From QZKY01 sp942492925 (GTDB lineage: Bacteria; Pseudomonadota; Gammaproteobacteria; Burkholderiales; Burkholderiaceae_D), in contig OW818641.1 in assembly GCA_942492925.1 (NCBI GenBank), positions 1,798,001 through 1,862,000 of the forward strand: a stretch of 64,000 nt of DNA, in the 5' to 3' direction. Below are positions 43,418 to 52,646 of this stretch, piece by piece; position 1 is the stretch's first letter, and each line of letters opens with the position of its first letter. A program made the translations under genes and the position numbers. The notes under the pieces are model-generated. The model was not told where the DNA came from and searched no databases. It saw nothing but the letters and a program-made list of their open reading frames with translations.

Positions 43418-44334
43418 CGTTTATTCACGATCCCTATCAATGTGTCGCACATACCGATCTCAATCAGCGCACGCTTATAATTCTCTTCGAACTCTTTTCC
43501 CAATTTTGTCGTAAATCTGCCCATTCCACCGGGTCGCCCGTCCCTTGCCCATACCATGTGATTCGACAAATCATAACGTTGGTCACGGAGCATTTCAAAT
43601 GGCTGATTCAATTTTTCAAGCAGATACTGAAGCGATCTTTCGCTGAAATACCAAGGGTGCGCAACCGACCAGTAAAAACGTTCAAATGCAGGGATATCAT
43701 AGACTGCATAGAGTGGATCCGCCGCATTGGGGATCTCAAAAATTATCTTACCGCCCGGTTTCAAAAAATTCAGCTGTGTCTGTAGAAAAGACAAGGGGTC
43801 GGCAATATGCTCAAGAACGAAAAAGTGAAGGACGATATCGAACTGAGCATCTGGGTTAGATGCGTGAAGCTGACTTAGTGAATTATGGACAGGCACCCCT
43901 TGACTCTTTATATACTCACCAAACACACCAGAGGGTTCTACGCCTGTACATGGGTAACCGGCATGAACAAGGGGATGGAGCATAAATCCGGACGAACAGC
44001 CAACTTCCAGAATGCTGGCCCCTTTAAAAAGATGGGGGGTCAGGTATTTCATTCGCCTCTGACGAGTCTGTTCATTGGCTGCGATATGTTCCTCCGCCTT
44101 ATGCCAACCGCCTACTGCACCAGCACGGCTCGTCATAAAACTCTCGAATTCCGCTGTGTAAAAATGTGCCTCTTCCTCAGAATTAAGTCCTGGATACTGA
44201 TACCGAACATCGCAACTTTGGCAGTGAAAAAAAGCACTACGTCTTTCCGCCTTGCTCCCAAAAACGTGAGGCGTCACAACCGTTTGCGTCATCACGCCCG
44301 CATGACACAATGGGCATTTTTCAGGTAAAGCCAC
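43414..44334 (-). CDS. class I SAM-dependent methyltransferase with N-terminal zinc ribbon
   Basis: The 306-residue protein has an N-terminal CPLC...CQSC zinc ribbon (about residues 8-40) and a class I fold with SAM motif ILEVGCSSGFML and the HFFVLEHIADP motif. This layout is common among sugar methyltransferases of surface polysaccharide loci. It is followed by an SDR and preceded by a second zinc-ribbon methyltransferase; whether the target is O-, N- or C-methyl is not clear. Confidence 0.85.
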   Translation of the reverse strand: MALPEKCPLCHAGVMTQTVVTPHVFGSKAERRSAFFHCQSCDVRYQYPGLNSEEEAHFYTAEFESFMTSRAGAVGGWHKAEEHIAANEQTRQRRMKYLTPHLFKGASILEVGCSSGFMLHPLVHAGYPCTGVEPSGVFGEYIKSQGVPVHNSLSQLHASNPDAQFDIVLHFFVLEHIADPLSFLQTQLNFLKPGGKIIFEIPNAADPLYAVYDIPAFERFYWSVAHPWYFSERSLQYLLEKLNQPFEMLRDQRYDLSNHMVWARDGRPGGMGRFTTKLGKEFEENYKRALIEIGMCDTLIGIVNKR

Positions 44335-44371
44335 GCAATCTCCTAAATTGTTTTTTCTTGAATAAGATTTA

Positions 44372-45346
44372 CTAGGGCCGCTCGCATACTACGAACATGT
44401 GCGAACTGTAACCCTTCGAAGCGATAAAACTTTGCCACTCCTGCCGCTCAACCCTCGTCGTCTGCGCAATCAGATTTCGCAAGAAACGATCTTGAATAAA
44501 ATTTTCATTGTTGTAAAGAATATCCATATCCAGTTTTCCAGGTGTTTCGACAGATAACGCCCGCAACCCGGCATTCTCAAGCAACTTTCGAATGGATTTT
44601 GGATTAAAGAAATTCAAATGCTGCAAAGAAAATGAATTTGAATGGTTCCATAAAGACTGGATATCAACGCCCATACCTGAAAGCGTCGTAAACAGGAAAA
44701 TGTCGCCCGGCTGCATCAGGCAGCGCAAAGAATTTAAAAAAGCCGGGCAGTCGTGCAAGTGTTCAAACAACTCAAAACTCACATATGCTTTCGAGCCTGT
44801 TGGCAATTGTATTGGCTGTACGCTTTCCAAGAATGACTCGATAACATCAATCCCTTTTTCTCTGCAAATCCTTGCCAGATCTGGCCCGGGTTCGATGATT
44901 GTTACCTCGGTTCCCGTCAATTGCCGATACTCTTCCGCAAAGATTCCGTATCCGCCACCAATATCAATAATACGATGCCGATCCGCGCCATATTTTCTCA
45001 AGACATCGCGCACCAGGATAGCTCTAGGCTTCCAGAGTTTCTCACGGCGCGCTTCAGCCGTTTCTTTGTAAAACGTAGTGGCAAAATATTTCGCTGAAGC
45101 GGATTTTTGGTAATAGTCGAAAAAATCACCGATAGGCGGACGAGGGCTTACAAAAATAGTTTGGCACGCCGAGCACTCTTCGTATGAAAACCCATGCTTT
45201 TCAAATGCAGGACGACCAGCGACCCCACACGCCGGGCAAAGAACAGCGCTCTTAGTTGATTTGCCGAAATATAGTGAAGCATCTTCCGAAGCAAGCCGCA
45301 GATACTCCTCGAATATTTTTCGTGGACGAATATCTTCTTCTTTCAT
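44372..45346 (-). CDS. class I SAM-dependent methyltransferase with N-terminal zinc ribbon
   Basis: The 324-residue protein has a zinc ribbon CPACG...CSACQ (about 35-62) and the SAM motif IIDIGGGYGIFAEEY with FELFEHLHDCPAFL. It is a distant paralogue of the next gene (same architecture), so the cassette has two methyl transfers or one with a partner. Its start overlaps the aldolase stop (ATGA). The C-terminal half has LQHLNFFNPKSIRKLLENAG, usual in this family. Confidence 0.85.
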   Translation of the reverse strand: MKEEDIRPRKIFEEYLRLASEDASLYFGKSTKSAVLCPACGVAGRPAFEKHGFSYEECSACQTIFVSPRPPIGDFFDYYQKSASAKYFATTFYKETAEARREKLWKPRAILVRDVLRKYGADRHRIIDIGGGYGIFAEEYRQLTGTEVTIIEPGPDLARICREKGIDVIESFLESVQPIQLPTGSKAYVSFELFEHLHDCPAFLNSLRCLMQPGDIFLFTTLSGMGVDIQSLWNHSNSFSLQHLNFFNPKSIRKLLENAGLRALSVETPGKLDMDILYNNENFIQDRFLRNLIAQTTRVERQEWQSFIASKGYSSHMFVVCERP

Positions 45347-46113
45347 GAAACTTTAATATCCGGAGCAGTTACACACGAGTTGAAAAAAACTGCATCGATA
45401 GAATATGCAATGAACCGATACCCATCCCCAATATGCTTTTTCAATGCGTCAGGATCGGGAGCAACCACATGCTGTCCGCAAGGTACGTCAGCCTTTGCAC
45501 ATAATGTACGGATTTTTTCGATGGCAGATTTGAAATCTGGAGCGTCAAATTCTGCTGTGAGCCCCATAGATGCTGACAAGTCATATGGACCAATTAAGAT
45601 CGCGTCCAGGCCTTCAACTGCGAGAATGTCAGGGAGATTTTCTACAGCGCGTACATGCTCAATCATGGCAACCAGTAACGGATCCTGCGCTTCTTCTCGA
45701 TATTTATCAAAATATTTTCCAAACAAATTGGCTCTTGAAAACCCAACACCTCGCGTTCCGGAAGGCGGCCAACGACAAGCATTTCTGACGGAAAGCAACT
45801 GCTCTCCCGATTCGACCATAGGAACGATGACCCCCCCCGCACCGGCGTCCAAGGCTTGCTTGCAGTCTTTCGGGTGACCTTGTGCCAGCCGTGCCAATGG
45901 CAGCGTTTCGCCGAGCTCAAGTGCACGAAAAAGATCTGGTAGCTGTCCAGAATTGATGGAACCATGCTCCATGTCCACCGCCACCCAGTCATATCCAGCC
46001 TGCCCCATGATTTCCGCAATCGAGGGGTGAGGAATCTGGATCCAACTACCGATGGAAGTTTTTTTTGCTGCAAGAGCAGCCCGGATAGTTTGCAATTTCT
46101 TTAGTCGGTCCAT
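45343..46113 (-). CDS. HpcH/HpaI family aldolase
   Basis: The 256-residue protein is a metal-dependent class II pyruvate-type aldolase of the HpcH/HpaI family: GSWIQIPHPSIAEIMGQAGYD in pieces, VAVDMEHG, GAGGVIVPMVES, MIEHVRAVENLPDIL and AILIGPYDLSASMG. These enzymes split or join a 2-keto acid (usually pyruvate) and an aldehyde. In a polysaccharide locus next to a HAD phosphatase and a KdsB-like enzyme, it may make a 2-keto-3-deoxy sugar acid. It overlaps the HAD gene by 13 bases. Confidence 0.85.
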   Translation of the reverse strand: MDRLKKLQTIRAALAAKKTSIGSWIQIPHPSIAEIMGQAGYDWVAVDMEHGSINSGQLPDLFRALELGETLPLARLAQGHPKDCKQALDAGAGGVIVPMVESGEQLLSVRNACRWPPSGTRGVGFSRANLFGKYFDKYREEAQDPLLVAMIEHVRAVENLPDILAVEGLDAILIGPYDLSASMGLTAEFDAPDFKSAIEKIRTLCAKADVPCGQHVVAPDPDALKKHIGDGYRFIAYSIDAVFFNSCVTAPDIKVS

Positions 46114-46745
46114 ATTTTTGAAAAATCCTTGATTGACTGTCCTGTATATGTGGAAAAAAGATCGGCATTAGCATTATGCCGCCTCAATAAAAATGGTACG
46201 TCGTTTGCTTTGGCGGCCTCCATATCTGCCAACGCATCCCCGATCATCAAACACTCATCACGCAAATACTTGCCGTCTTCTAGTGTCATTCGAATTGCCT
46301 CTTTCTTGCTGGTTGGCGCACCGTACACAGCTGAAAAACATTCAGACAAATTCAACGCGTGTAAAATGTAGCGTAATTCATCAATCGGTGTTGCTGAAAC
46401 TAGGATAAAAGTTTGCCGCAATGGATTTGTCCGAAGCAATCTCTCTACCCCCTCCACCCAAGGAGCCTCGATAACAGACTGCAACACCAACTGACTGAAG
46501 CGCGAACAAAAATCGCCGACATTTGCAGCATCCACACCTACTCCGGCCCAATGCATATATAGCGGGATTTTTTCAAACCGCGACACCCCGCCATTTTTCA
46601 AGTGATGATCCTGAACTTGATCTGCTATCGCATCGCCGTATGAACGAAACAAATCGGCATATGCCTTGGTTTTAACTTCAACCGATTCTTTGATAACACC
46701 GTCAAAATCCCAGAATATTATCTTGGCATCTGCAATCGTATCCAT
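46101..46745 (-). CDS. HAD family hydrolase
   Basis: The 214-residue protein has HAD motif I (FWDFDGVIKESVEV), motif II Ser/Thr in LVSATP, Lys in TSKKEAI and motif IV LMIGDALADMEAA, so it is a phosphatase of the HAD-IA group. The cap domain is small and helical. In this context it may remove phosphate from a sugar acid phosphate before CMP activation, as KdsC does in KDO synthesis. The ~195-base gap on its right has no clear gene. Confidence 0.85.
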   Translation of the reverse strand: MDTIADAKIIFWDFDGVIKESVEVKTKAYADLFRSYGDAIADQVQDHHLKNGGVSRFEKIPLYMHWAGVGVDAANVGDFCSRFSQLVLQSVIEAPWVEGVERLLRTNPLRQTFILVSATPIDELRYILHALNLSECFSAVYGAPTSKKEAIRMTLEDGKYLRDECLMIGDALADMEAAKANDVPFLLRRHNANADLFSTYTGQSIKDFSKIWTD

Positions 46746-46941
46746 TTTTCAGTTTATTGCCGCATCCATATTTGATCGTAATAATTCTTAAATCTTGCTG
46801 TAGAACTTTCTATTAGAGCAGAATGACATTTTTCAGGCATTACAAATTCTGGTTCTATAAAAATCTTCAAATTTTAAACAGGGAAAATTACCCAACTATT
46901 CCACATCATCGCTGCGTAAAAGGATTTCGTCCTTGTTTTGC

Positions 46942-47814
46942 CTAATAATTTTTTTTGTGAACTTCAGCAATCAATTCCAACAACCCCTGCCCCAAATCCA
47001 CATGCATCGGAGGAACATATTTTCTCCCTAGGCGGGTCTGGTAGGAGTAGGGGGTTCGAACATAATGTCCATCCTTTTTTGTTTCAATGAACTCAACAGA
47101 TTGGGGCATGCCCATAATTTCCGCCAGCATCTTGAGCAAATCCATAACACGCATGGGTTCTTGTCCGGTCAAAACGACATGCTGATTACGGAAATCCTCC
47201 CCCAGGGCGGCTACACTCGCGCGAGCGGCATCTTCAACATGAATATATTCCCTCATCGCTTCCGGGCTTCCTTCGTAACTCACCTTGCCAGACTCAATCG
47301 CTTTTTTGACAATGCGCCACAAGCCGTTATGCTGGTCTGAGCGAGGCCCGTATAAAGAGCCGAATCGCAACACCGTGTAATCAACTCCATAGCGCCGCTG
47401 ATATTCCTCGACAAACTGTTCTGCCGCATGTTTGCTGCAACGATAAAAACCGCCCTCTCTACTATGCACATATACTGTACTGGCGTATATGTAACGTTTG
47501 ACGGCGTACCGGCGACATGCCTCCAGCACCATGGTATTACCTAAAATATTGACCTTAACCGTCTCGACCGGCTTGTCCAGCGCCTCGTCAAGATCGGCAA
47601 TGGCAGCAAAATTGTATACCGCTTCGCACCCCTTGATGGCCTCATTCAGTGCTTCCTGATCCAAAATGTCTGCCTGAACCATAACCTGGTTCTCTGTTCT
47701 CCAAGACGACGGGTGTCGATCATAAATATAAACCTCATAACCAGCTGCAGACAACTGATCGCACACATGCGAGCCGAGAAAACCAGAACCACCAATTACA
47801 CAAACTTTTTTCAT
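46942..47814 (-). CDS. NAD-dependent epimerase/dehydratase (extended SDR)
   Basis: The start MKKVCVIGGSGFLGSHV gives 290 residues and directly follows the stop of the upstream dehydrogenase; the longer frame is not needed. Catalytic residues include Ser/Thr in YASTVYVHS and YxxxK in YRCSKHAAEQF. The RFGSLYGPRSDQHNGLWRI segment is as in nucleotide sugar epimerases. It belongs to the sugar-acid cassette. Substrate unknown. Confidence 0.85.
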   Translation of the reverse strand: MKKVCVIGGSGFLGSHVCDQLSAAGYEVYIYDRHPSSWRTENQVMVQADILDQEALNEAIKGCEAVYNFAAIADLDEALDKPVETVKVNILGNTMVLEACRRYAVKRYIYASTVYVHSREGGFYRCSKHAAEQFVEEYQRRYGVDYTVLRFGSLYGPRSDQHNGLWRIVKKAIESGKVSYEGSPEAMREYIHVEDAARASVAALGEDFRNQHVVLTGQEPMRVMDLLKMLAEIMGMPQSVEFIETKKDGHYVRTPYSYQTRLGRKYVPPMHVDLGQGLLELIAEVHKKNY

Positions 47815-47815
47815 G

Positions 47816-48805
47816 TTACAGACCCTGTCTTTGAACATCGTATTCTTCAACTGGGACCAACCCGAATAATGGCCGTCCCGTCAAAAACCTTACCGCTTCC
47901 TCTGTAGCTTCGATTTCCATGCGCGTACGGCAGTCGATAGACATAGACCCCATGTGCGACGTCAGCAAACAGCGCTCAACGGTCGCCAGTTTTCCGTTGT
48001 AGGGTTCCTGTTCAAACACATCAATCGCCGCTCCGCCTATTCTTTCACTCAACAACGCCTCCGCCAAATCAGCCTCATTGATGATACCGCCTCGAGAAGT
48101 ATTAATAAGCAGAGCATCTTGTTTCATCATGGCAAATTGTTCAGCATTAATCATATTTTTCGTATGCATGGTTAACGGAACGTGGAGGCTAACGACATCA
48201 GCCTCACGATATATCGTTTCTTTGTCAACCCATTCCAACTGAAGATCCTGAGCAACGTTCGGATCAGGCTTGATATCGTTAACTAATACACGCTTGGCGC
48301 CCAGCGCAACCAAGCTTTTTAAAACACGCCCACCTATCCGTCCTGCGCCAATAATGCCAAAGGTCACCTCTGGAACTCTGCGCCCAAAATACCGATGCCA
48401 TACGCCACTATGCATTTGTGCATTGGCAACATGAACAGAGCGAAGCAACGAAAGCATTAGCCCAATCGTCAATTCTGAAACTGCTGGCGCGGGTGCATCA
48501 GGCGTGTAACTGACCTGTATACCAAGCTTCTCAGCCGCCTTCAAGTCAACGCCATCCAGTCCGATACCCACACGTGAAATCAACTTCAGTCGCGAAGCAC
48601 GCATCATTACTTTTTCGCTTATTACCTCAGTCCCGGCTATGAGCACGTCAAAATCCGAAACCAACTCGGCAAGCTCATCTTCCTTCAATTTTCTGCCAAC
48701 CGGATTGATGAGATACTCAATTCCGGCAGATTCAAGCAACTCTATCGGTAAACGATCCTTATCTGCAAAAGGAACCGTCGTTATTAGCACTTTGGGCATA
48801 GGCAT
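47816..48805 (-). CDS. D-isomer specific 2-hydroxyacid dehydrogenase
   Basis: Start MPMPKVLITTVPF gives 329 residues. It has the NAD-binding GIIGAGRIGGRVL and the catalytic Arg (NTSRGGIIN), Glu and His (LLTSHMGS) of the SerA/GyaR family. It interconverts a 2-keto acid and a D-2-hydroxyacid with NAD. In PdxB, SerA and KdgR-like roles the substrate varies; here, between a phosphogluconolactonase-like gene and an SDR, oxidation of a sugar acid to a 2-keto acid is plausible. Confidence 0.88.
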   Translation of the reverse strand: MPMPKVLITTVPFADKDRLPIELLESAGIEYLINPVGRKLKEDELAELVSDFDVLIAGTEVISEKVMMRASRLKLISRVGIGLDGVDLKAAEKLGIQVSYTPDAPAPAVSELTIGLMLSLLRSVHVANAQMHSGVWHRYFGRRVPEVTFGIIGAGRIGGRVLKSLVALGAKRVLVNDIKPDPNVAQDLQLEWVDKETIYREADVVSLHVPLTMHTKNMINAEQFAMMKQDALLINTSRGGIINEADLAEALLSERIGGAAIDVFEQEPYNGKLATVERCLLTSHMGSMSIDCRTRMEIEATEEAVRFLTGRPLFGLVPVEEYDVQRQGL

Positions 48806-48815
48806 TTCCAGCGGA

Positions 48816-49508
48816 TTATTGTTGAGCGACTTCCGGAAGAGGGGTGTCAAGCAACCAAGCTGCGTCCAGAACTAGCTGAGCAGGACACTCGGAATAATTA
48901 GTTTTAGCAATCATGGCCCTACGCAATACATCCGCTTTTTCTTTACCATTGGCCAATATGAATACTGAAGTAGCTTGCCTGATAACGCATGGCGTAATGG
49001 TTAGTCTTTCATGCGGCGGCTTGGGGCCGACTATCCACATCACAGATCGATCCATTTCCAGCACCGCATCGCTTTCTGGAAAAAGAGAAGCAATGTGGCC
49101 GTCTTCACCAACCCCCAGAAGCAACACGTCAGTACGCTTCGGCAATTTTTCGGCATAACGGCGTGCCGCAGCATCTTTGTCGGCGGCTTCTCCCTCCATA
49201 CGTGTAATTGAACAACCCGCTGGCAAGCCCCTATCAAACAGCGAACGCATCACCATTCCATAATTGCTTTCCGGATGATCTGGTGGAACACACCGCTCAT
49301 CTCCAAAATAAAAATGCACGTCAGAAATCTGCTGAAAATCGGGTATTGCGGCCCAAGCGTTATACAGGCGTTCCGCACTTCGTCCACCGGTCAGGATAAC
49401 GTTGCAAACCCCTTTCAATCTAAGGGAAAGCCCAACCGTTCGATGAATCATATCTGCGGATTGTGCAGCCCACTCTTCAGTTGGCAAGGCTATTGCGGTC
49501 GGTTGCAT
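48816..49508 (-). CDS. 6-phosphogluconolactonase-like protein
   Basis: The 230-residue protein is of the 6-phosphogluconolactonase/GlcN-6-P isomerase fold: LTGGRSAERLYNAW, VHFYFGDERCVPPDHPESNYGM and LLLGVGEDGHIASLFP, matching Pgl closely. Pgl opens 6-phosphoglucono-lactone to the acid. It is inside a polysaccharide locus without zwf or gnd, so it may act on a different sugar lactone feeding the next enzyme, a 2-hydroxyacid dehydrogenase. A decayed copy of its 5' half lies at 50.14-50.37 kb. Confidence 0.85.
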   Translation of the reverse strand: MQPTAIALPTEEWAAQSADMIHRTVGLSLRLKGVCNVILTGGRSAERLYNAWAAIPDFQQISDVHFYFGDERCVPPDHPESNYGMVMRSLFDRGLPAGCSITRMEGEAADKDAAARRYAEKLPKRTDVLLLGVGEDGHIASLFPESDAVLEMDRSVMWIVGPKPPHERLTITPCVIRQATSVFILANGKEKADVLRRAMIAKTNYSECPAQLVLDAAWLLDTPLPEVAQQ

Positions 49509-49592
49509 CGAGTTTTAAGGCGAACGTATCAAAATTTTTCGAGGATAATCTAGTCGTTTGTTGCCTCAGAGTAAAATCCGGAAGGCAAGCGT

Positions 49593-50135
49593 CTAAGATC
49601 GTTCAGAGATTTTCTTTGCTGGAACACCACCTACAATGCTGTAAGGTTCTACGTCCTTGTTGACAACCGCTCCAGCCGCGACAACACATCCTTTTCCTAA
49701 ACGTACATTTTTTAAGATCACCGCGTTTGAGGCAATCCACACATCGTCTTCTATGTAAATCTCTCCACCAATGTGACTCTGATATCGAATGGGCTTATCA
49801 CGAGAAATTCCGTGGTCTGCTGCCCGAATAACCACATTAGGGCCTATAAGTACGTTATTACCTATAACTATTTTCCCACCCGAAGCACCTATTTGAACAT
49901 TCGTGTTTATAGAAATGTTGTCACCGATTGAAATGTATCCTCCGTTTCCGTAAAGGAAATTTATCCCCATTGAGCGGAAATTATCACCAATCACAATATT
50001 CTCACCACCAAGAACTACCAAAGGGAAGGCTGGTATGAATCTGCTTCCCACGGATTTGATATAAATCCTTTTATAAAAACCATAGAGCCTGACAATAACT
50101 GCCTTAATCTTGTTTATAACTCGAACAGCGAACAT
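49593..50135 (-). CDS. hexapeptide-repeat acyltransferase (LbH family)
   Basis: The 180-residue protein consists mainly of left-handed beta-helix hexapeptide repeats (IVIGDN, ISIGDN, IVIGNN, VLIGPN, IYIEDD and so on) with catalytic His in RAADHGISR and the ending SIVGGVPAKKI. It resembles maltose/sugar O-acetyltransferases such as WcaF or VatD relatives. An N-terminal basic stretch may contact the membrane. It lies between the intact pgl-like gene and a decayed second copy, so it was probably inserted there with the duplication. Confidence 0.88.
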   Translation of the reverse strand: MFAVRVINKIKAVIVRLYGFYKRIYIKSVGSRFIPAFPLVVLGGENIVIGDNFRSMGINFLYGNGGYISIGDNISINTNVQIGASGGKIVIGNNVLIGPNVVIRAADHGISRDKPIRYQSHIGGEIYIEDDVWIASNAVILKNVRLGKGCVVAAGAVVNKDVEPYSIVGGVPAKKISERS

Positions 50136-50139
50136 TTAA

Positions 50140-50366
50140 GCCTTCCGAAGTAATATATGTACAGATGCGATACCCAACCGGATATCTGCTGAAAATCGTG
50201 TACATACCCATCATGGGTTATAGAAGTGCTCCGCACTTCGTTCACCGTCATTTTAAAGGTATGTGTTTCATTCAATTCAAGGTAAAACTTGATCTCTTAG
50301 AGAATCATGCTTTTCAGATTTTACAACTCACGCCGCAACTGGAAATATTATTGCCGTCGCCGGCAT
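50140..50366 (-). pseudogene. decayed 5' fragment of a 6-phosphogluconolactonase-like gene
   Basis: Read leftwards from an ATG at 50366, the sequence gives MPATAIIFPVAA then a TGA where the intact copy has Trp, more stops, then GERSAEHFYN (intact copy: GGRSAERLYN), and after a shift DFQQIS and HLYIYYFG (intact: HFYFGDE). At the DNA level it parallels 49508-49290, with blocks such as cgaagtgcgga and gattttcagcagat. It stops where the acyltransferase gene begins. Thus it is a degenerate duplicate of the gene at 48.8-49.5 kb and fills the ~300-base gap. Confidence 0.7.
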
Positions 50367-50432
50367 TAAATTACCAGTACGGTATTCATCAAAATTTTCC
50401 CGATGTTTGAAAATATTCAAACATATTTGTAA

Positions 50433-52067
50433 CTATGTATGCATACCAATCCACGCACGCAATTCGTCCTTGCCTGTCAATACAGGTATTCCGTGCGCCG
50501 CATGATCGTCCTTCTGGATCAATCCGGTCGGATCATAATAAGCAGACGGTTTCCCTCGGTTTCGAGCGATGAGTGCTGTTGACGTAAAAGGCATTGAAAC
50601 AACTATTTCGCATGCATCGATCAATCTAAAGGCGGATATGTCCGGGTCAATCATCATCAATGCATCAAGATTCGCTATTGTTTTTATGTATTCCCTATGT
50701 ATCGGATGAACGAGTTTGCCTACGTTTCTTTTACGCTTCCAAGCGGCTCTATAACCGTGCTCAGCTGAACAGGATAAAATGTCATCAAGAAAGCGATTGA
50801 CCACGTCCGAAACATAGAGTTCTATTTCAAGACCAAGCGTAATATATAGCGAAGTGCGATGCGGCGTGATATCGAATACCCCAACCACGTGACCGTCACC
50901 ATTGGGAACTGCCTGATCATTATCTGAAAACCAAACCTCTCCCGCCTCGATTACCTCTGGATTACCAAGAGCGACGCGTTCTATAAAGTCTTTTTGCCAA
51001 GCGTCCCAGACAATGTATCTCGGCCAACTCATAGCCTCATAGCCATATGCTACATGGGAATAACCCGCCTCTTTTTTAAAACCTTCGATGTTTGTTGAAT
51101 AAAAATATAGCCAGGTACGAATGCCGTGCCTCTCCAACTCATATGTCCAAAGTGGACGGTATATCCAAGCGCTGTTATGAAAAAAGTACTCGCAAGCAAG
51201 CTTTTCTGTTCGCGCCACACGTGCTTGAGCAACAAGCGCTGCCTGATTTAAAAGCAGCGCATGCCACCAGCGAAATCGGAACATATCAAACAATGATGTA
51301 ATCATTGCCTTCATGCTCCAGGCCAGATATCGTGCGACCTCATTCAGCCCAGATAACGACGGAAGAGGGCCTGACTGCGCTCTGATCCATACGTCATTTT
51401 TCTGGAATGGCTCACCTCCTCGAACATTGTGTCTTATACCTGTGATATCTGTCTTTCGATAATCCCACTGTAAATACCAGGAAATAATGTCATGGCCAAC
51501 AATCGTTTCCCGATTCTGCGGAAGATTTGACGCGCTAAGATCAGCGAAATAAACATGCTGCTCATCAGGCATGTAAGCGTCGGTTTTATGACGGAAACCA
51601 TCCAAAAAAATTTGGGCTATCCTCAAACAACCATAACAAAATAAGATCAAAACATAACCGGCCCATAAAACTGCGCTCAGCCAATGGTTTACTTTGAATC
51701 CATGCTCTTCAATGGTCCGACGCCATGGTTTTGGCAAAGGGAACACCACCCCCTTCTCAGGCATAGCTAAGGCAATCAGCAATGCTCCATTCAAATCCAG
51801 TCCGCCAATTCGCAGCAATAAATACTGCCGCACAGCCAATTCACCAGATTCCAAAGCGCCTCCGAACAAGAGCGGCGAAAGATGCCCAGGAGCTAGTCCA
51901 AGCGGGGTGACTGTCAGCGCATGCTTGACCTCTGCTATTACATCCAAACGTCCCGCTTTCTTCAGCGCCCGGTATCCGTGCATCATATTCAGAAAACTCG
52001 CACGGCGACGACGAGCAAGACCAAATAGCCGAACAATCAATCTACGCAACAAAGTGGCAGACTCCAA
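50433..52067 (-). CDS. polysaccharide biosynthesis PFTS motif protein
   Basis: The 544-residue protein has one or two membrane segments near 128-152 and contains VVSMPFTSTALIARNRGKPSAYYDP near the C-terminus, the PFTS motif that names a group of proteins in surface polysaccharide loci with nonulosonic acid genes. The C-terminal part looks GT-B-like (a HPIHREYIKTI segment and a nucleotide-binding-like end), so a transferase role is likely but unproven. It follows the PseH-like gene on the same strand. Confidence 0.7.
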   Translation of the reverse strand: MESATLLRRLIVRLFGLARRRRASFLNMMHGYRALKKAGRLDVIAEVKHALTVTPLGLAPGHLSPLLFGGALESGELAVRQYLLLRIGGLDLNGALLIALAMPEKGVVFPLPKPWRRTIEEHGFKVNHWLSAVLWAGYVLILFCYGCLRIAQIFLDGFRHKTDAYMPDEQHVYFADLSASNLPQNRETIVGHDIISWYLQWDYRKTDITGIRHNVRGGEPFQKNDVWIRAQSGPLPSLSGLNEVARYLAWSMKAMITSLFDMFRFRWWHALLLNQAALVAQARVARTEKLACEYFFHNSAWIYRPLWTYELERHGIRTWLYFYSTNIEGFKKEAGYSHVAYGYEAMSWPRYIVWDAWQKDFIERVALGNPEVIEAGEVWFSDNDQAVPNGDGHVVGVFDITPHRTSLYITLGLEIELYVSDVVNRFLDDILSCSAEHGYRAAWKRKRNVGKLVHPIHREYIKTIANLDALMMIDPDISAFRLIDACEIVVSMPFTSTALIARNRGKPSAYYDPTGLIQKDDHAAHGIPVLTGKDELRAWIGMHT

Positions 52068-52103
52068 AATTTCTACATACTGAGGAGAACACAGTAAACA
52101 CTT

Positions 52104-52646
52104 TTAACCATTCTCCGACTTTGCAACATAAACTTTCACTGTTGTTGGTTGACCTTCAAGAATGAATTTTCCAGGAATGTCATAGGCCCAGACGTAACCT
52201 GCGGCCAAAAATGATTTTTGGGATGCCACATTTTCCAAATAAATCCCGGCTTCAATCCATCTCAAATTTAACGCTTTCAATGCCCATTGCGTAATTGCAT
52301 GAATGGCTTTCGAACCCAGTCCTTTTCCCCATGCAGCCCTGTCAAACAAGCAAACACCAACACCAGCCGTCCCATGATGATGCTCAATGCTGTGCAGGCG
52401 AAAAGTTCCAACGTGATGCGAATAATTATCCGACCATATTCCCCAGAAAACTGAATCCTGAGACTTCTCATTAAACATCACGAAGTTGACGACGCTTTCA
52501 AACGTCTGACGATTATATCTAGGCCCCTCAAGGAATCTATGGACATCTGGATCATTGAGGCCGGTAACGTAGCCCTCATGCACCTCGCTTGCTTTCAACG
52601 GGCGTACATAACCACCGTCAAATTGCAATATAACGTCAGGGCTCAT
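52104..52646 (-). CDS. GNAT acetyltransferase, PseH-like
   Basis: The start MSPDVILQFDGG gives 180 residues and overlaps the pseI stop (ATGA). The GNAT acetyl-CoA motif is in GKGLGSKAIHAI, with WIEAGIYLENVASQKSFLAAGY following, as in RimJ-like and PseH enzymes. PseH acetylates the 4-amino group of UDP-4-amino-4,6-dideoxy-AltNAc before PseG. Position beside pseI supports that role; similarity to general RimJ/RimL transferases makes it less than certain. Confidence 0.78.
   Translation of the reverse strand: MSPDVILQFDGGYVRPLKASEVHEGYVTGLNDPDVHRFLEGPRYNRQTFESVVNFVMFNEKSQDSVFWGIWSDNYSHHVGTFRLHSIEHHHGTAGVGVCLFDRAAWGKGLGSKAIHAITQWALKALNLRWIEAGIYLENVASQKSFLAAGYVWAYDIPGKFILEGQPTTVKVYVAKSENG

Noticed and set aside
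46746..46941. 28-codon minus frame starting MPEKCHS between the HAD and SDR genes
   Set aside because: Too short and unsupported; could be a gene relic but no family was recognised.
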